NCBI RefSeq assembly: GCF_901521055.1
Contig: NZ_CABEGA010000051.1
Span: 53,827-117,826, forward strand
DNA from: Cellulomonas hominis
Lineage (GTDB): Bacteria > Actinomycetota > Actinomycetes > Actinomycetales > Cellulomonadaceae
Direction: 5' to 3'
DNA length: 64,000 nt
Below, one piece after another: positions 27,001 to 33,948 of this stretch. Position 1 is the stretch's first letter, and the number at the start of each line of letters is the position of its first letter. The notes under the pieces are model-generated. The model was given only the letters and a program-made list of their open reading frames with translations. It did not search any database and was not told the DNA's origin. Made by a program: the position numbers and the translations under genes.

Positions 27001-27040
27001 CGAGGGAGTGTCTGCCAGTACCGGACACGGCAGTCCCTCG
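27001..27040. promoter_or_regulatory. Nested palindromic operator between MFS and XRE genes
   Basis: Outer arms CGAGGGA and TCCCTCG (7 bases, perfect) enclose inner arms GTGTC and GACAC. The core CTGCCAGTACCGG resembles the CTGGCAGTACCGG of the other MmyB-type operator. It lies 59 bases upstream of the MFS start and 78 bases upstream of the XRE start. Confidence 0.7.
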
Positions 27041-27117
27041 CACGACCACCAGTCGCCGACCGAAGGGGGTTCTCGTAGCCACTGCCTGCGTCGGCGGGCG
27101 ACTCGTAGCGTGGCGGC

Positions 27118-28008
27118 ATGGACAACCGCAGCGAGGTGCGCGACTTCCTCGTCTCCCGTCGTGGGCGCATCACGCCCGACGACGTCGGTCTGCCGCAGTA
27201 CGGACGCGCCCGTCGCGTCCCGGGCCTGCGCCGCGACGAGGTTGCCATGCTGGCCGGGGTCTCCGTGGAGTACTACACGCAGATCGAGCGCGGGAGCCTG
27301 CGCGGGGTCTCCGAGAGCGTGCTGCACGGGCTCGCCCGCGCGTTGCAGATGGACCCGTCCGAGCGCGCCCACCTGCTCGACCTGGCGCGCGTGGCCGGCG
27401 ACGGCGCGACGCTGCGACGCCGCGCCACGCCCCCGCAGCGTGTGCGGTCGGCGCTCCAGCACGTCCTCGACAGCCAGCTCGCGCCCGCTTGGGTCAGCAA
27501 CGGTCGGGGCGACATCCTGGCGACCAACCGGCTCGGGCGGGCGCTGAACGCGCCGCTGTTCGACGACCCCGTCCGTCCCGTGAACGCCGCCCGGTTCCGG
27601 TTCCTGAACCCCCGCGCCGCCGACTTCTACCGGGACTGGGAGGGCACCGGACGCGAGATCGTCGCGGTGCTGCGCGCCGCCGCCGGCCGCGACCCCTACG
27701 ACAAGGCGCTGACCGACCTGATCGGCGACCTCAGCACCCGCAGCGAGGAGTTCCGCGAGCGGTGGGCCACGCACGACGTCCGGCTGCACCGCACCGGCAC
27801 CAAGCGTCTGCACCACCCGGTCGTCGGCGACCTCGACCTGTTCTTCGAGGGCCTCGAGCTGCCCGCCGACCCTGGTCTCGCCATGTTCGTCTTCGGCGCG
27901 GAGCCCGGCTCGCCGTCCCAGCAGGCGCTCGACCTGCTCGCCAGCTGGTCCGCCACGGACGACGCGTACGACGGCTCGCTGCCGGCGACCGGGTCGCAGC
28001 GGCGCTGA
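27118..28008 (+). CDS. XRE regulator with MmyB-like ligand domain (paralogue)
   Basis: 296 residues. Same architecture as the regulator at 24091: HTH with VRDFLVSRRGRITPDDVGLP, VPGLRRDEVAMLAGVSVEYY and TQIERGSLRGVSESVLHGLA. The MmyB-like domain follows, with RDWEGTGREIV, RWATHDVRLH and KRLHHPVVGDLDLF. It is divergent from the frameshifted MFS gene with a nested palindrome between. It probably represses that gene and itself. Two paralogues with related operators within 3 kb raise the possibility of cross-regulation. Confidence 0.92.
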   Translation: MDNRSEVRDFLVSRRGRITPDDVGLPQYGRARRVPGLRRDEVAMLAGVSVEYYTQIERGSLRGVSESVLHGLARALQMDPSERAHLLDLARVAGDGATLRRRATPPQRVRSALQHVLDSQLAPAWVSNGRGDILATNRLGRALNAPLFDDPVRPVNAARFRFLNPRAADFYRDWEGTGREIVAVLRAAAGRDPYDKALTDLIGDLSTRSEEFRERWATHDVRLHRTGTKRLHHPVVGDLDLFFEGLELPADPGLAMFVFGAEPGSPSQQALDLLASWSATDDAYDGSLPATGSQRR

Positions 28009-28065
28009 CGTCTCCTTTTTTGGGGGTCCCTCCGGGGTATCCGTCGCCGTCCCGACCCGCTCGGC

Positions 28066-28209
28066 GTGGGCTCAGGTGACCGCGACCAGCGGCGTACTCG
28101 CCAGGCGCACGCCATACCCGCCATCGTCGCAGTGGCCGTCGTCGTGGCCCTGGCGGCCGGGGCGGTGTTGGTCGTCCCGGTCAGGCGCCGCCGGACGCGC
28201 CGGCGGTAG
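28066..28209 (+). CDS. Possible small single-helix membrane protein
   Basis: A 47-residue frame from a GTG at 28066: hydrophilic start, one helix AIVAVAVVVALAAGAVLVV, then a basic tail VRRRRTRRR. The positive-inside tail makes it plausible as a small membrane protein. There is no clear RBS and no known family, so it may be chance. Confidence 0.3.
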   Translation: MGSGDRDQRRTRQAHAIPAIVAVAVVVALAAGAVLVVPVRRRRTRRR

Positions 28210-28330
28210 CGCCGGTCTGCGCGGGGGCCGGACCACGACTGGCACGGGGTTGACCCGGCTCAACGAATCACACCTGTCGCCTGGGCCCCCGTGGCTGACG
28301 CGTGCTCGACCGCGATCAGGCGTCCGAGAA

Positions 28331-28459
28331 CGCTTGTGTCAAGCGTGCGCCGTTGTCGGTTCCTCCTGGTCGAGCCAGGCCGGACCACGCGATGACAAGT
28401 ACGCTTGACATCCGGTGCGGGCGCGAGGAAGTCTGAGCGCATGACAAGCACGCTTGACA
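28331..28459. promoter_or_regulatory. Repeated operator sites upstream of the membrane protein/XRE pair
   Basis: Two near-identical 18-base sites, TGACAAGTACGCTTGACA (28393-28410) and TGACAAGCACGCTTGACA (28442-28459), are each an inverted repeat TGACAAG-N4-CTTGACA. They lie 49 bases apart. A third related palindrome, CGCTTG-TGT-CAAGCG, is at 28331-28345. The second site covers the first codons of the membrane protein gene. They are likely bound by the small XRE protein of the operon. TTGACA at the end of site one could double as a -35 element. Confidence 0.65.
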
Positions 28460-28884
28460 CAGGGCAGACTCGGGCGCCTGCTCGGGCGTACGTGCTGATG
28501 GCAGCGACCGCGACGGCTCTCACGGCGGCGATCGGGGCGGTTGCTGGCTGGGTGCGAGCCGACGAGGACGGCTTCTGGCGGGCCGCCTTCGTGTTCGCGC
28601 TGTTGTGCGCACCGGTGGTGTTCTCCTTGGCGTGGACGCTGTTCGTCGCCGGCCACACTGTTCAGCATGACCGGCACCCGGAGGACAACATCGAGACGCG
28701 GTGGTACCGCGAGGCAACGAGTGGCGCATTCCACGACGTGCTCGCCGCCACCGGTCTCGGGCTGACCGTCACGTCGATCGGCGGCACCGACCTGGATGGA
28801 CGCACGGTGCTGTTCGGTGTGGTCGTCCTGGCGATCGTCGACGCGCTCGTGCGGCTGGTCGTGGTGCGACGCCGGGCATCCTGA
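28441..28884 (+). CDS. Four-helix membrane protein paired with XRE regulator
   Basis: 147 residues from the ATG at 28441, with four hydrophobic helices (about 15-35, 48-70, 98-115 and 120-140) and a basic C-terminus. It resembles the DUF2178-type membrane proteins found upstream of small YozG-like XRE regulators in archaea and Gram-positive bacteria, but the family match is uncertain. It is followed after 5 bases by the XRE gene. The start overlaps an operator copy. Function unknown. Confidence 0.75.
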   Translation: MTSTLDTGQTRAPARAYVLMAATATALTAAIGAVAGWVRADEDGFWRAAFVFALLCAPVVFSLAWTLFVAGHTVQHDRHPEDNIETRWYREATSGAFHDVLAATGLGLTVTSIGGTDLDGRTVLFGVVVLAIVDALVRLVVVRRRAS

Positions 28885-28889
28885 TCCTG

Positions 28890-29084
28890 ATGGACAACAT
28901 CCTGCCCGCCCTGCGCGCCGAGAGGCAGTGGTCACAGGCGCGACTGGCTCAAGAACTCGGAGTGTCCCGGCAGACGATCGTGTCGATCGAGACGGGCCGT
29001 TTCGACCCCAGCCTGCCCCTCGCGTTCCGCATCGCCGCGCTGTTCGAGCAGTCCATCGAGGACATCTTCTCCGGCGATCGCTGA
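28890..29084 (+). CDS. Small XRE (YozG-like) transcriptional regulator
   Basis: 64 residues, nearly all helix-turn-helix: LPALRAERQWSQARLAQELG, VSRQTIVSIETGRFDPSLPL, AFRIAALFEQSIEDIFSGD. This is the typical compact YozG/Cro-like regulator ending in the IEDIF motif. It follows the membrane protein gene and probably represses the operon through the repeated TGACAAG-N4-CTTGACA sites. It is the last chromosomal gene before the element junction. Confidence 0.92.
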   Translation: MDNILPALRAERQWSQARLAQELGVSRQTIVSIETGRFDPSLPLAFRIAALFEQSIEDIFSGDR

Positions 29085-29151
29085 CGATCAGACGGGTGCT
29101 AGCCCGGGCGAGCTCCGGCTCGGTCACCTGCGTCCAGACGGGGCATGCAGA

Positions 29152-29183
29152 AACCCCCGCCCAGGGTGACCCGGACGGGGGTT
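29152..29183. terminator. Hairpin terminator beside the tRNA-Arg fragment
   Basis: Perfect arms AACCCCCG and CGGGGGTT around a 16-base loop. It sits 8 bases beyond the 3' end of the tRNA fragment and downstream of the XRE gene. It probably terminated the original tRNA-Arg transcript (minus strand) and may also serve the XRE operon. Confidence 0.7.
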
Positions 29184-29191
29184 GTGCGCTG

Positions 29192-29234
29192 TGCGCCCGG
29201 AGGGACTCGAACCCCCAACCTTCTGATCCGAAGT
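29192..29234 (-). other. 3' half of a tRNA-Arg gene (attachment site of the integrated element)
   Basis: Read on the minus strand, this ends with a complete T arm (GGGGG, loop TTCGAGT, CCCTC), the acceptor 3' strand CGGGCGC and discriminator A at 29192. Before it come the variable loop AGGTT, the anticodon 3' stem TCAGA and loop CTTCGGA. No matching 5' stem or D arm lies to the right, so only the half from the anticodon loop onward is present. With an integrase gene 140 bases away, this is one end of an integrated element (att core in the 3' half of tRNA-Arg). The anticodon reads TCG here, though the crossover may lie within the loop. The intact tRNA should stand at the other end, to the right of the window. 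Confidence 0.82.
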
Positions 29235-29345
29235 CTGGGGATGCACGGATCCTCACGCTGGGCGTCGGCCACCACTCACCAGCACCCGATTTCGCCGAGG
29301 CTGCCGGTCTGTGAGCACCCATTTCCCACGGCGTCGCCTCGCTGA

Positions 29346-29382
29346 GTGCCAGTGCGATGCAATCGTCGCGTAGGTGCCAGTG
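29346..29382 (+). repeat. Direct repeats, candidate integrase arm sites
   Basis: GTGCCAGTG occurs at 29346-29354 and 29374-29382, 28 bases apart, between the att fragment and the integrase gene (the second copy overlaps its start codons). Tyrosine integrases bind short direct repeats (arm sites) flanking the core, so these are candidates. The copies are short. Confidence 0.35.
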
Positions 29383-30294
29383 AACTGCCTCGACACCTCC
29401 GTCTCGCCGCGCGACAACGCCGCCGAGATCCTTGCCGACTGGGTGCAGCACATGGAAGTCGCTGCCCTCTCGTCCCGGACGATCACCGAACGCACGAGGA
29501 TCGTGCGCGCGATCTCCCGGGACATGGACGCGTCCCCGACGCGCTTGACCTCCGACCTGATCAGGGTCTGGCTGCAGGCCGTCGAACTGCCTACGTCTCG
29601 CGCCTCGTACTACCAGGCTCTCGTGGCTTGGTCGCGCCATCTCGTGCGCGCCGGAGTGCGGGACGACGACCCCATGTTGCGGGTCCCGCGACCTCGCACG
29701 GTGCCGGGCCTGCCGCGGCCGGCTGACACCACGGCGCTCTACGCCGTGCTGACGGCGCCCGGGCAGCACCCGGACACGCGCGACAAGGTCCTGCTTGGTG
29801 CGTTCGAGGGGTTCCGCGTGCACGAGATCGCCAAGGTTCGCGGAGAGGACTTCCGGATTGTGCCGGGCCAGCTCCGCGTGGTGGGCAAGGGCGCCAGGGA
29901 GGACTACTTGCCCGTGCACCCCTGGGTGGCCGCCGCCGCCGCACTGCGGCCGGCTCGGGGGGTGTGGTTTCCCTCTCCCGTCCGCCAGGGTCGCCCGGTG
30001 CACCCGAACTCGGTCTCGACGGTGATCTCGGCGGCGTTCGCGCGCGCAGGCGCCGTCGCCACCGCACACCAGCTCCGGCATTGGTTCGCGAGCACGCTCC
30101 TGGAGGAGGGCCATGACGTCCGGGTCGTGCAGGAGCTGATGCGCCACCGCTCCCTTGCCACGACCGCGATCTACACACAGGTCAGCCCGCACCGGCGGCG
30201 AGCGGCGGTCGAGTCGCTGCCTGGTCCTCCCGGTGGGATCCCCGCCCTGCTCGACCCCAGCAACGCCCGCGCAACGTCAGACCTGGAGGGCTGA
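29374..30294 (+). CDS. Tyrosine recombinase/integrase of the conjugative element
   Basis: 306 residues from a GTG at 29374 (a second GTG at 29380 is possible). An N-terminal SAM-like core-binding domain (about 15-110) precedes the catalytic domain. The active-site residues are all visible: Arg in FEGFRVHEIAKV, Lys in RVVGKGARED, HxxR in TAHQLRHWF, His in LMRHRSLATT and the nucleophile Tyr in TAIYTQV. It is XerC/phage-type in length. It lies next to the tRNA-Arg att fragment, so it should catalyse integration there. Its stop overlaps the next ATG by one base, which would couple integrase to the first surface-module gene; no excisionase gene is recognised nearby. Confidence 0.92.
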   Translation: MPVNCLDTSVSPRDNAAEILADWVQHMEVAALSSRTITERTRIVRAISRDMDASPTRLTSDLIRVWLQAVELPTSRASYYQALVAWSRHLVRAGVRDDDPMLRVPRPRTVPGLPRPADTTALYAVLTAPGQHPDTRDKVLLGAFEGFRVHEIAKVRGEDFRIVPGQLRVVGKGAREDYLPVHPWVAAAAALRPARGVWFPSPVRQGRPVHPNSVSTVISAAFARAGAVATAHQLRHWFASTLLEEGHDVRVVQELMRHRSLATTAIYTQVSPHRRRAAVESLPGPPGGIPALLDPSNARATSDLEG

Positions 30295-31328
30295 TGAGCC
30301 TCGACGAGAATCACCCACCGCGCGACCAGCGCGTCAGTATCCATGCTCGCCGTCGCAGGCTATGGATCAGCAGCGGTCTCATCGTCGCTCTCGCAGTCTG
30401 CGCCGTGGCGGTGACTGCTTCGACACGCGCGCGTGCTCATGCGCACGCAGTGGACGCCTACGCCGCGGCGGTGGCCGATCTGCGTGACGCGCTCGAAGAT
30501 GCGGACGGGGTCGCCGACGTGAACGCCGCCGCGCTGGTGCCCGCGGACCAGGTCACGGACCCCGAGACGTTCACGGCCCTCGCCACGGCGGTCGGCGCCG
30601 TCTCTGACCTCCCGCGCGTGCCCGAGTCGGGCGCGGACGCGCCGTGGCGTTCCTGGTCCACGGAGGACCTGGACGGAGGCGCCCGGGACCTACGTCGCAT
30701 CACCGTTACGACGCGCAGCCAGACCGCCGACCGGCAGGCGGCAGCCGCTGCGGTGCTCGCGTCGCACGACGCGTGGCTCCTTGATCAAGCCCGCACCGAC
30801 CACGACGCCGCGCACGGCGAGCTGGTAGCGGCGGTCGACGCCGCAGCGGCGCTCCTGACCGCGTCCGAGGGTCACGTGCTCGACGACGCCTCGCGCTTGG
30901 CGCTGAGCGCAGCGATCGACGCTGCCGGCCCCGTTCGGGACACCGCCGCGGACGCCGAGGACACGGCAGCCCTCACCGCCGCTGCCGTCACGACTCGCGA
31001 ACACGTCGCCGCGCTAGCCGCCGCTCAGCAGGCCGTCGTCGACGCGCAGGCCGCGTGGCAGGCCGAGCAGGACCGGGTTGCCGCCGAGCACGCCGCTGCC
31101 GCGGCGGCAGCGAGCTCCGGCCGGAAGAAGACGCCCACTGCGACGAGCGGTGGCAGTTCTGCACCGCGAGGCGGCGGTGGTGCCGGCAGCTCTGGCGCAG
31201 GCACCGGGGCCGGCAGCCCGAGCCCGGCCGCACCGGCGGGAGGCGACGGGTCGCACTGGTCGGACACCAGTTCCGGCCCTGACCTCTGCCACTCCGGCGA
31301 CACGTCGGGCGGTTCTTGGGAGTGCTGA
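30294..31328 (+). CDS. Membrane-anchored Ala-rich coiled-coil protein with Cys-containing C-terminus
   Basis: 344 residues. A hydrophilic N-terminus of about 25 residues, one helix (LWISSGLIVALAVCAVAVTA), then a long Ala-rich coiled coil (about 45-265) facing outside. A Gly/Ser/Pro linker follows, and a short C-terminal segment with two cysteines (GPDLCHSGDTSGGSWEC) that could form a disulfide. The coil segment AVVDAQAAWQAEQDRVAAE is echoed by AVADSQTQWQAAEDARVAAE in the protein at 37903, so the two coiled-coil proteins share a domain and flank the three surface proteins. The first 1-base overlap with the integrase suggests co-transcription. No known family. Confidence 0.75.
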   Translation: MSLDENHPPRDQRVSIHARRRRLWISSGLIVALAVCAVAVTASTRARAHAHAVDAYAAAVADLRDALEDADGVADVNAAALVPADQVTDPETFTALATAVGAVSDLPRVPESGADAPWRSWSTEDLDGGARDLRRITVTTRSQTADRQAAAAAVLASHDAWLLDQARTDHDAAHGELVAAVDAAAALLTASEGHVLDDASRLALSAAIDAAGPVRDTAADAEDTAALTAAAVTTREHVAALAAAQQAVVDAQAAWQAEQDRVAAEHAAAAAAASSGRKKTPTATSGGSSAPRGGGGAGSSGAGTGAGSPSPAAPAGGDGSHWSDTSSGPDLCHSGDTSGGSWEC

Positions 31329-31362
31329 TGGAAAGCAGATGAGGTCCGCGGGACGAGGGACC

Positions 31363-31401
31363 CCTCGCCATAAGGCGAGGACCCGGCGCGGGAACGCCGG
31401 G
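31363..31401 (+). terminator. Tandem hairpins upstream of the first surface protein
   Basis: CCTCGCC-ATAA-GGCGAGG (31363-31380) is followed at once by CCCGGCG-N6-CGCCGGG (31382-31401), then CCCTCTTCTC. They lie in the 138-base gap between the coiled-coil gene and the first surface protein. They may terminate the integrase transcript, or act as an attenuator or RNA-stability element for the surface-protein mRNA. Confidence 0.5.
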
Positions 31402-31466
31402 CCCTCTTCTCGCACGAGATCACTCCAGATCACCAGTCGGGGCCAAGGCCCCGGAGAGGTTTTGTC

Positions 31467-33776
31467 ATGCGAGCAGTAAGAGTTTTCCATGCTCAGGGGC
31501 GGCGCGCGACGCTGACTGTGGCGACGACGACCGCGGTGGTGTGCGCGCTGGCTGCGGGAGCCGCAGGTCCGGCGTTCGCGGCGATGGGCCGCACCGGTCA
31601 CGGCATCGAGATCAGCGGTGTCACGTCCTACGGCACGACGTGGCTGGGACCGGTGGTCGGGACCGCAGACGCCGAGGTCACCGGGTGGCTGTCCTGGTGC
31701 ATCACCATCGGCCCCGACGCGCCCGACGGCGCCCCTGCAGTCGCGATCGACTACGTGTCCGACCCTCAGCTCGCGTGGATCGTGCAGGCCAAGGAGGGCG
31801 AGGCCAGGTCCGACGGATCGGGGCTGTCCGCGGCGGCGATCGCGTACCTGATGCACTCCCGCCACGACACCGGCACCGCCACGGTGTCGGACACAGCACG
31901 CAGGGCCGCGCTCGAGGCGAACACCCCGCAGTCGATCAAGGACAAGGCCGCGGCCTATCTCGGGGAAGCCGCCAGCCAGGCCGGTCCCTACGGAGCGGGC
32001 AACGCGGCCGCGGTCGGGGCCGGCGAGCGGACTGGTCAGGTGAACAACCTAGGCATGCAGTCGGATGCCGGCGCCTGGATCCCCGGCAAGGAGATGACCG
32101 TCACCCTGGACGGCCCTGCGGTGTTCGACACGAACGGCAACGGCCGCCCCGACCCTGGCGAGACGAACGTCTGGACGGGACAGACCGAGGGTGGCCCGAT
32201 CTCGCTGCGCTGGGCCGCAAACGGCAACGGCACGGTGAACTGGACGCGCACCATCAAGGCGCCCGCCCGGACCACACTGACGAAGTTCTCCGCCGCCGGA
32301 CAGGTGCAGGACACGCTGTCCTACGGGTACCGCAGCCCGTCGGACCCCGAGGAGATCACCGCACCGGGCCCGGCGTTCGACGTGGTCTTCGACTTCCAGC
32401 CGGTGGCGACGTCGAACGTCGGTGACGCGAAGGTCGTCGAGGCGGGCGAGGAGCTGTCGGACACCCTGACGGTGTCGGCCAAGGACGACCCGTGGGTCGT
32501 GCTGGGCGGGGACCCGGTGGACGTGCTGTTCGAGGGCACGGCGTACGCCACGGGCCTGCAGCCGGCCGCGCAGGCCGCTGACGTCCCGGCGGACGCGCCC
32601 GTGGTCGGCACGGCGTCGTTCATCGCGGACGGCCCGGGCGAGTACACGGTGACGGCCCCGGCGCTGCCGCAGGGGCAGTTCGTCACGTGGGTGTGGCGTG
32701 AGGTGAAGGCGAACCAGCCTGCGAACCTCCAGCCGTACATCCGCGGTGACTGGTCCGACGCGTACGGAATCGCCGAGGAGACCACGTCGGTGCGTCACGA
32801 CACCGTCGACTTCGACTCCACGCTGACGGTGCGGGAGACGAAGTCGGGCACGTACCTGGTCGACGACGTGTGGACCGACGGGTTCCCCGAGGACCACACC
32901 GAGTTCGACGGAGCCGCGGGCTTCGCCGCCGACGTCAAGGACATGGCGCACGAGCTGTGGTTCTTCCCGCAGGACGTCGAGGTTCTCGACGAGAACATCG
33001 ACCAGGCCGAGCTCGTCGGCACGGTCAAGCTCGACGCCGAGAACGGGTTCGAGCCGACCGTCGGGTCCACGAAGTACGTGGTGAAGAAGGACGAGGCCGG
33101 CAACGACGTCGTGGGCACGTACGCGGCCCGGGTCGTGTGGGCCGGCGACGACCGGGTCGCGCCGTTCACGTCCTCGGTGACGGACCCGGCCGAGCAGTAC
33201 GCCACCCTGCCCGTGCCGCTGGGCGTGACCACGAAGGCGCACTCCGACGTCGAGCTCGTCGAGGGCGGCACGGCCACCCTGGGCGACACCGGCATCGTGA
33301 CGGGCACGGTGCCCGAGGACTCGACCATCGAGTACGACCTGCACCACTGGACCGGTGAGGACCCCGTCTGCACGCCGGAGAACCTGGTGGACCACTCCGA
33401 GGCGATCCCGCTGGACGGACCCGGTGAGTACGAGTCGACCCCCACGGTTCTGGACCCCGTGAACGCGGGCAGCTACGGGTACGTCGAGACCGTCCGGAAC
33501 GTCGACGGTCAGGTCATCGACCGCGGGGAGTGCGGCGAGGCCGAGGAGACCCTGCACGTCACCCCGGCGCCGGAGCCGGCCGCACCACTGGCCGGCGACG
33601 AGGACGCGGCCGCCGCTCTGGCCGACACCGACGGCGCCCTTGCCGTGACCGGTTCGCAGGCCACCGCGATGGCGGCCGCGGCCGCGGCGCTGGTCGCCGC
33701 AGGCGTCGGCGTCGTGCTGTACCGACGGCGCCTCGCGCAGGCCGTGGCAGCGCAGGCAGGCACCGACCTGCCCTGA
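31467..33776 (+). CDS. LAVTG-anchored surface protein 1 (large multidomain adhesin-like)
   Basis: 769 residues, ATG at 31467 behind GGAGAGG. Signal peptide of about 38 residues ending PAFA. The N-terminal domain (about 40-190; GWLSWCITIG, SAAAIAYLMHSRHD, PQSIKDKAAAYLGEA) and the beta-rich body (TLSYGYRSPSDPEEIT, VVFDFQPVATSNVG) resemble the N-terminal halves of large surface-anchored proteins of Micrococcales, although here the body is shorter. Repeated strands with WFFPQDVEVL and TKSGTYLVDDVWTDGFPEDH are visible. The C-terminus has LAVTG, a hydrophobic helix and YRRRLAQ, a sorting signal for a class E sortase. No sortase is encoded in the window, so the host enzyme must act. Role in cell contact during conjugation is inferred. 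Confidence 0.85.
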   Translation: MRAVRVFHAQGRRATLTVATTTAVVCALAAGAAGPAFAAMGRTGHGIEISGVTSYGTTWLGPVVGTADAEVTGWLSWCITIGPDAPDGAPAVAIDYVSDPQLAWIVQAKEGEARSDGSGLSAAAIAYLMHSRHDTGTATVSDTARRAALEANTPQSIKDKAAAYLGEAASQAGPYGAGNAAAVGAGERTGQVNNLGMQSDAGAWIPGKEMTVTLDGPAVFDTNGNGRPDPGETNVWTGQTEGGPISLRWAANGNGTVNWTRTIKAPARTTLTKFSAAGQVQDTLSYGYRSPSDPEEITAPGPAFDVVFDFQPVATSNVGDAKVVEAGEELSDTLTVSAKDDPWVVLGGDPVDVLFEGTAYATGLQPAAQAADVPADAPVVGTASFIADGPGEYTVTAPALPQGQFVTWVWREVKANQPANLQPYIRGDWSDAYGIAEETTSVRHDTVDFDSTLTVRETKSGTYLVDDVWTDGFPEDHTEFDGAAGFAADVKDMAHELWFFPQDVEVLDENIDQAELVGTVKLDAENGFEPTVGSTKYVVKKDEAGNDVVGTYAARVVWAGDDRVAPFTSSVTDPAEQYATLPVPLGVTTKAHSDVELVEGGTATLGDTGIVTGTVPEDSTIEYDLHHWTGEDPVCTPENLVDHSEAIPLDGPGEYESTPTVLDPVNAGSYGYVETVRNVDGQVIDRGECGEAEETLHVTPAPEPAAPLAGDEDAAAALADTDGALAVTGSQATAMAAAAAALVAAGVGVVLYRRRLAQAVAAQAGTDLP

Positions 33777-33784
33777 GCGGCGGT

Positions 33785-33822
33785 GGCGGGGGTGCGGCCA
33801 GGCCGGAACCGGCACCCCCGCC
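33785..33822 (+). terminator. GC hairpin after surface protein 1
   Basis: Perfect 11-base arms GGCGGGGGTGC and GCACCCCCGCC around a 16-base loop, 9 bases after the stop of surface protein 1. A further weaker inverted repeat (GGGCCCC / GGGGCCGGCCC) follows at about 33841-33870. No T-tract. It may terminate or set the relative amounts of the two surface-protein messages. Confidence 0.6.
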
Positions 33823-33948
33823 GCGGCTCCCACGGTCCGACGGGCCCCGGCAGGTAGGGGCCGGCCCGTCAACGGACCTCGCCGGTGGCTGAGCCCTACA
33901 CCCACCACCCACCGGCGCCAGCTCTTCCCTCATCTTCGAAGGAGCGTC

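Noticed and set aside
28009..28065. T6 run followed by GGGGG after the second XRE gene as an intrinsic terminator
   Set aside because: No stable hairpin precedes the T-run in the right orientation.
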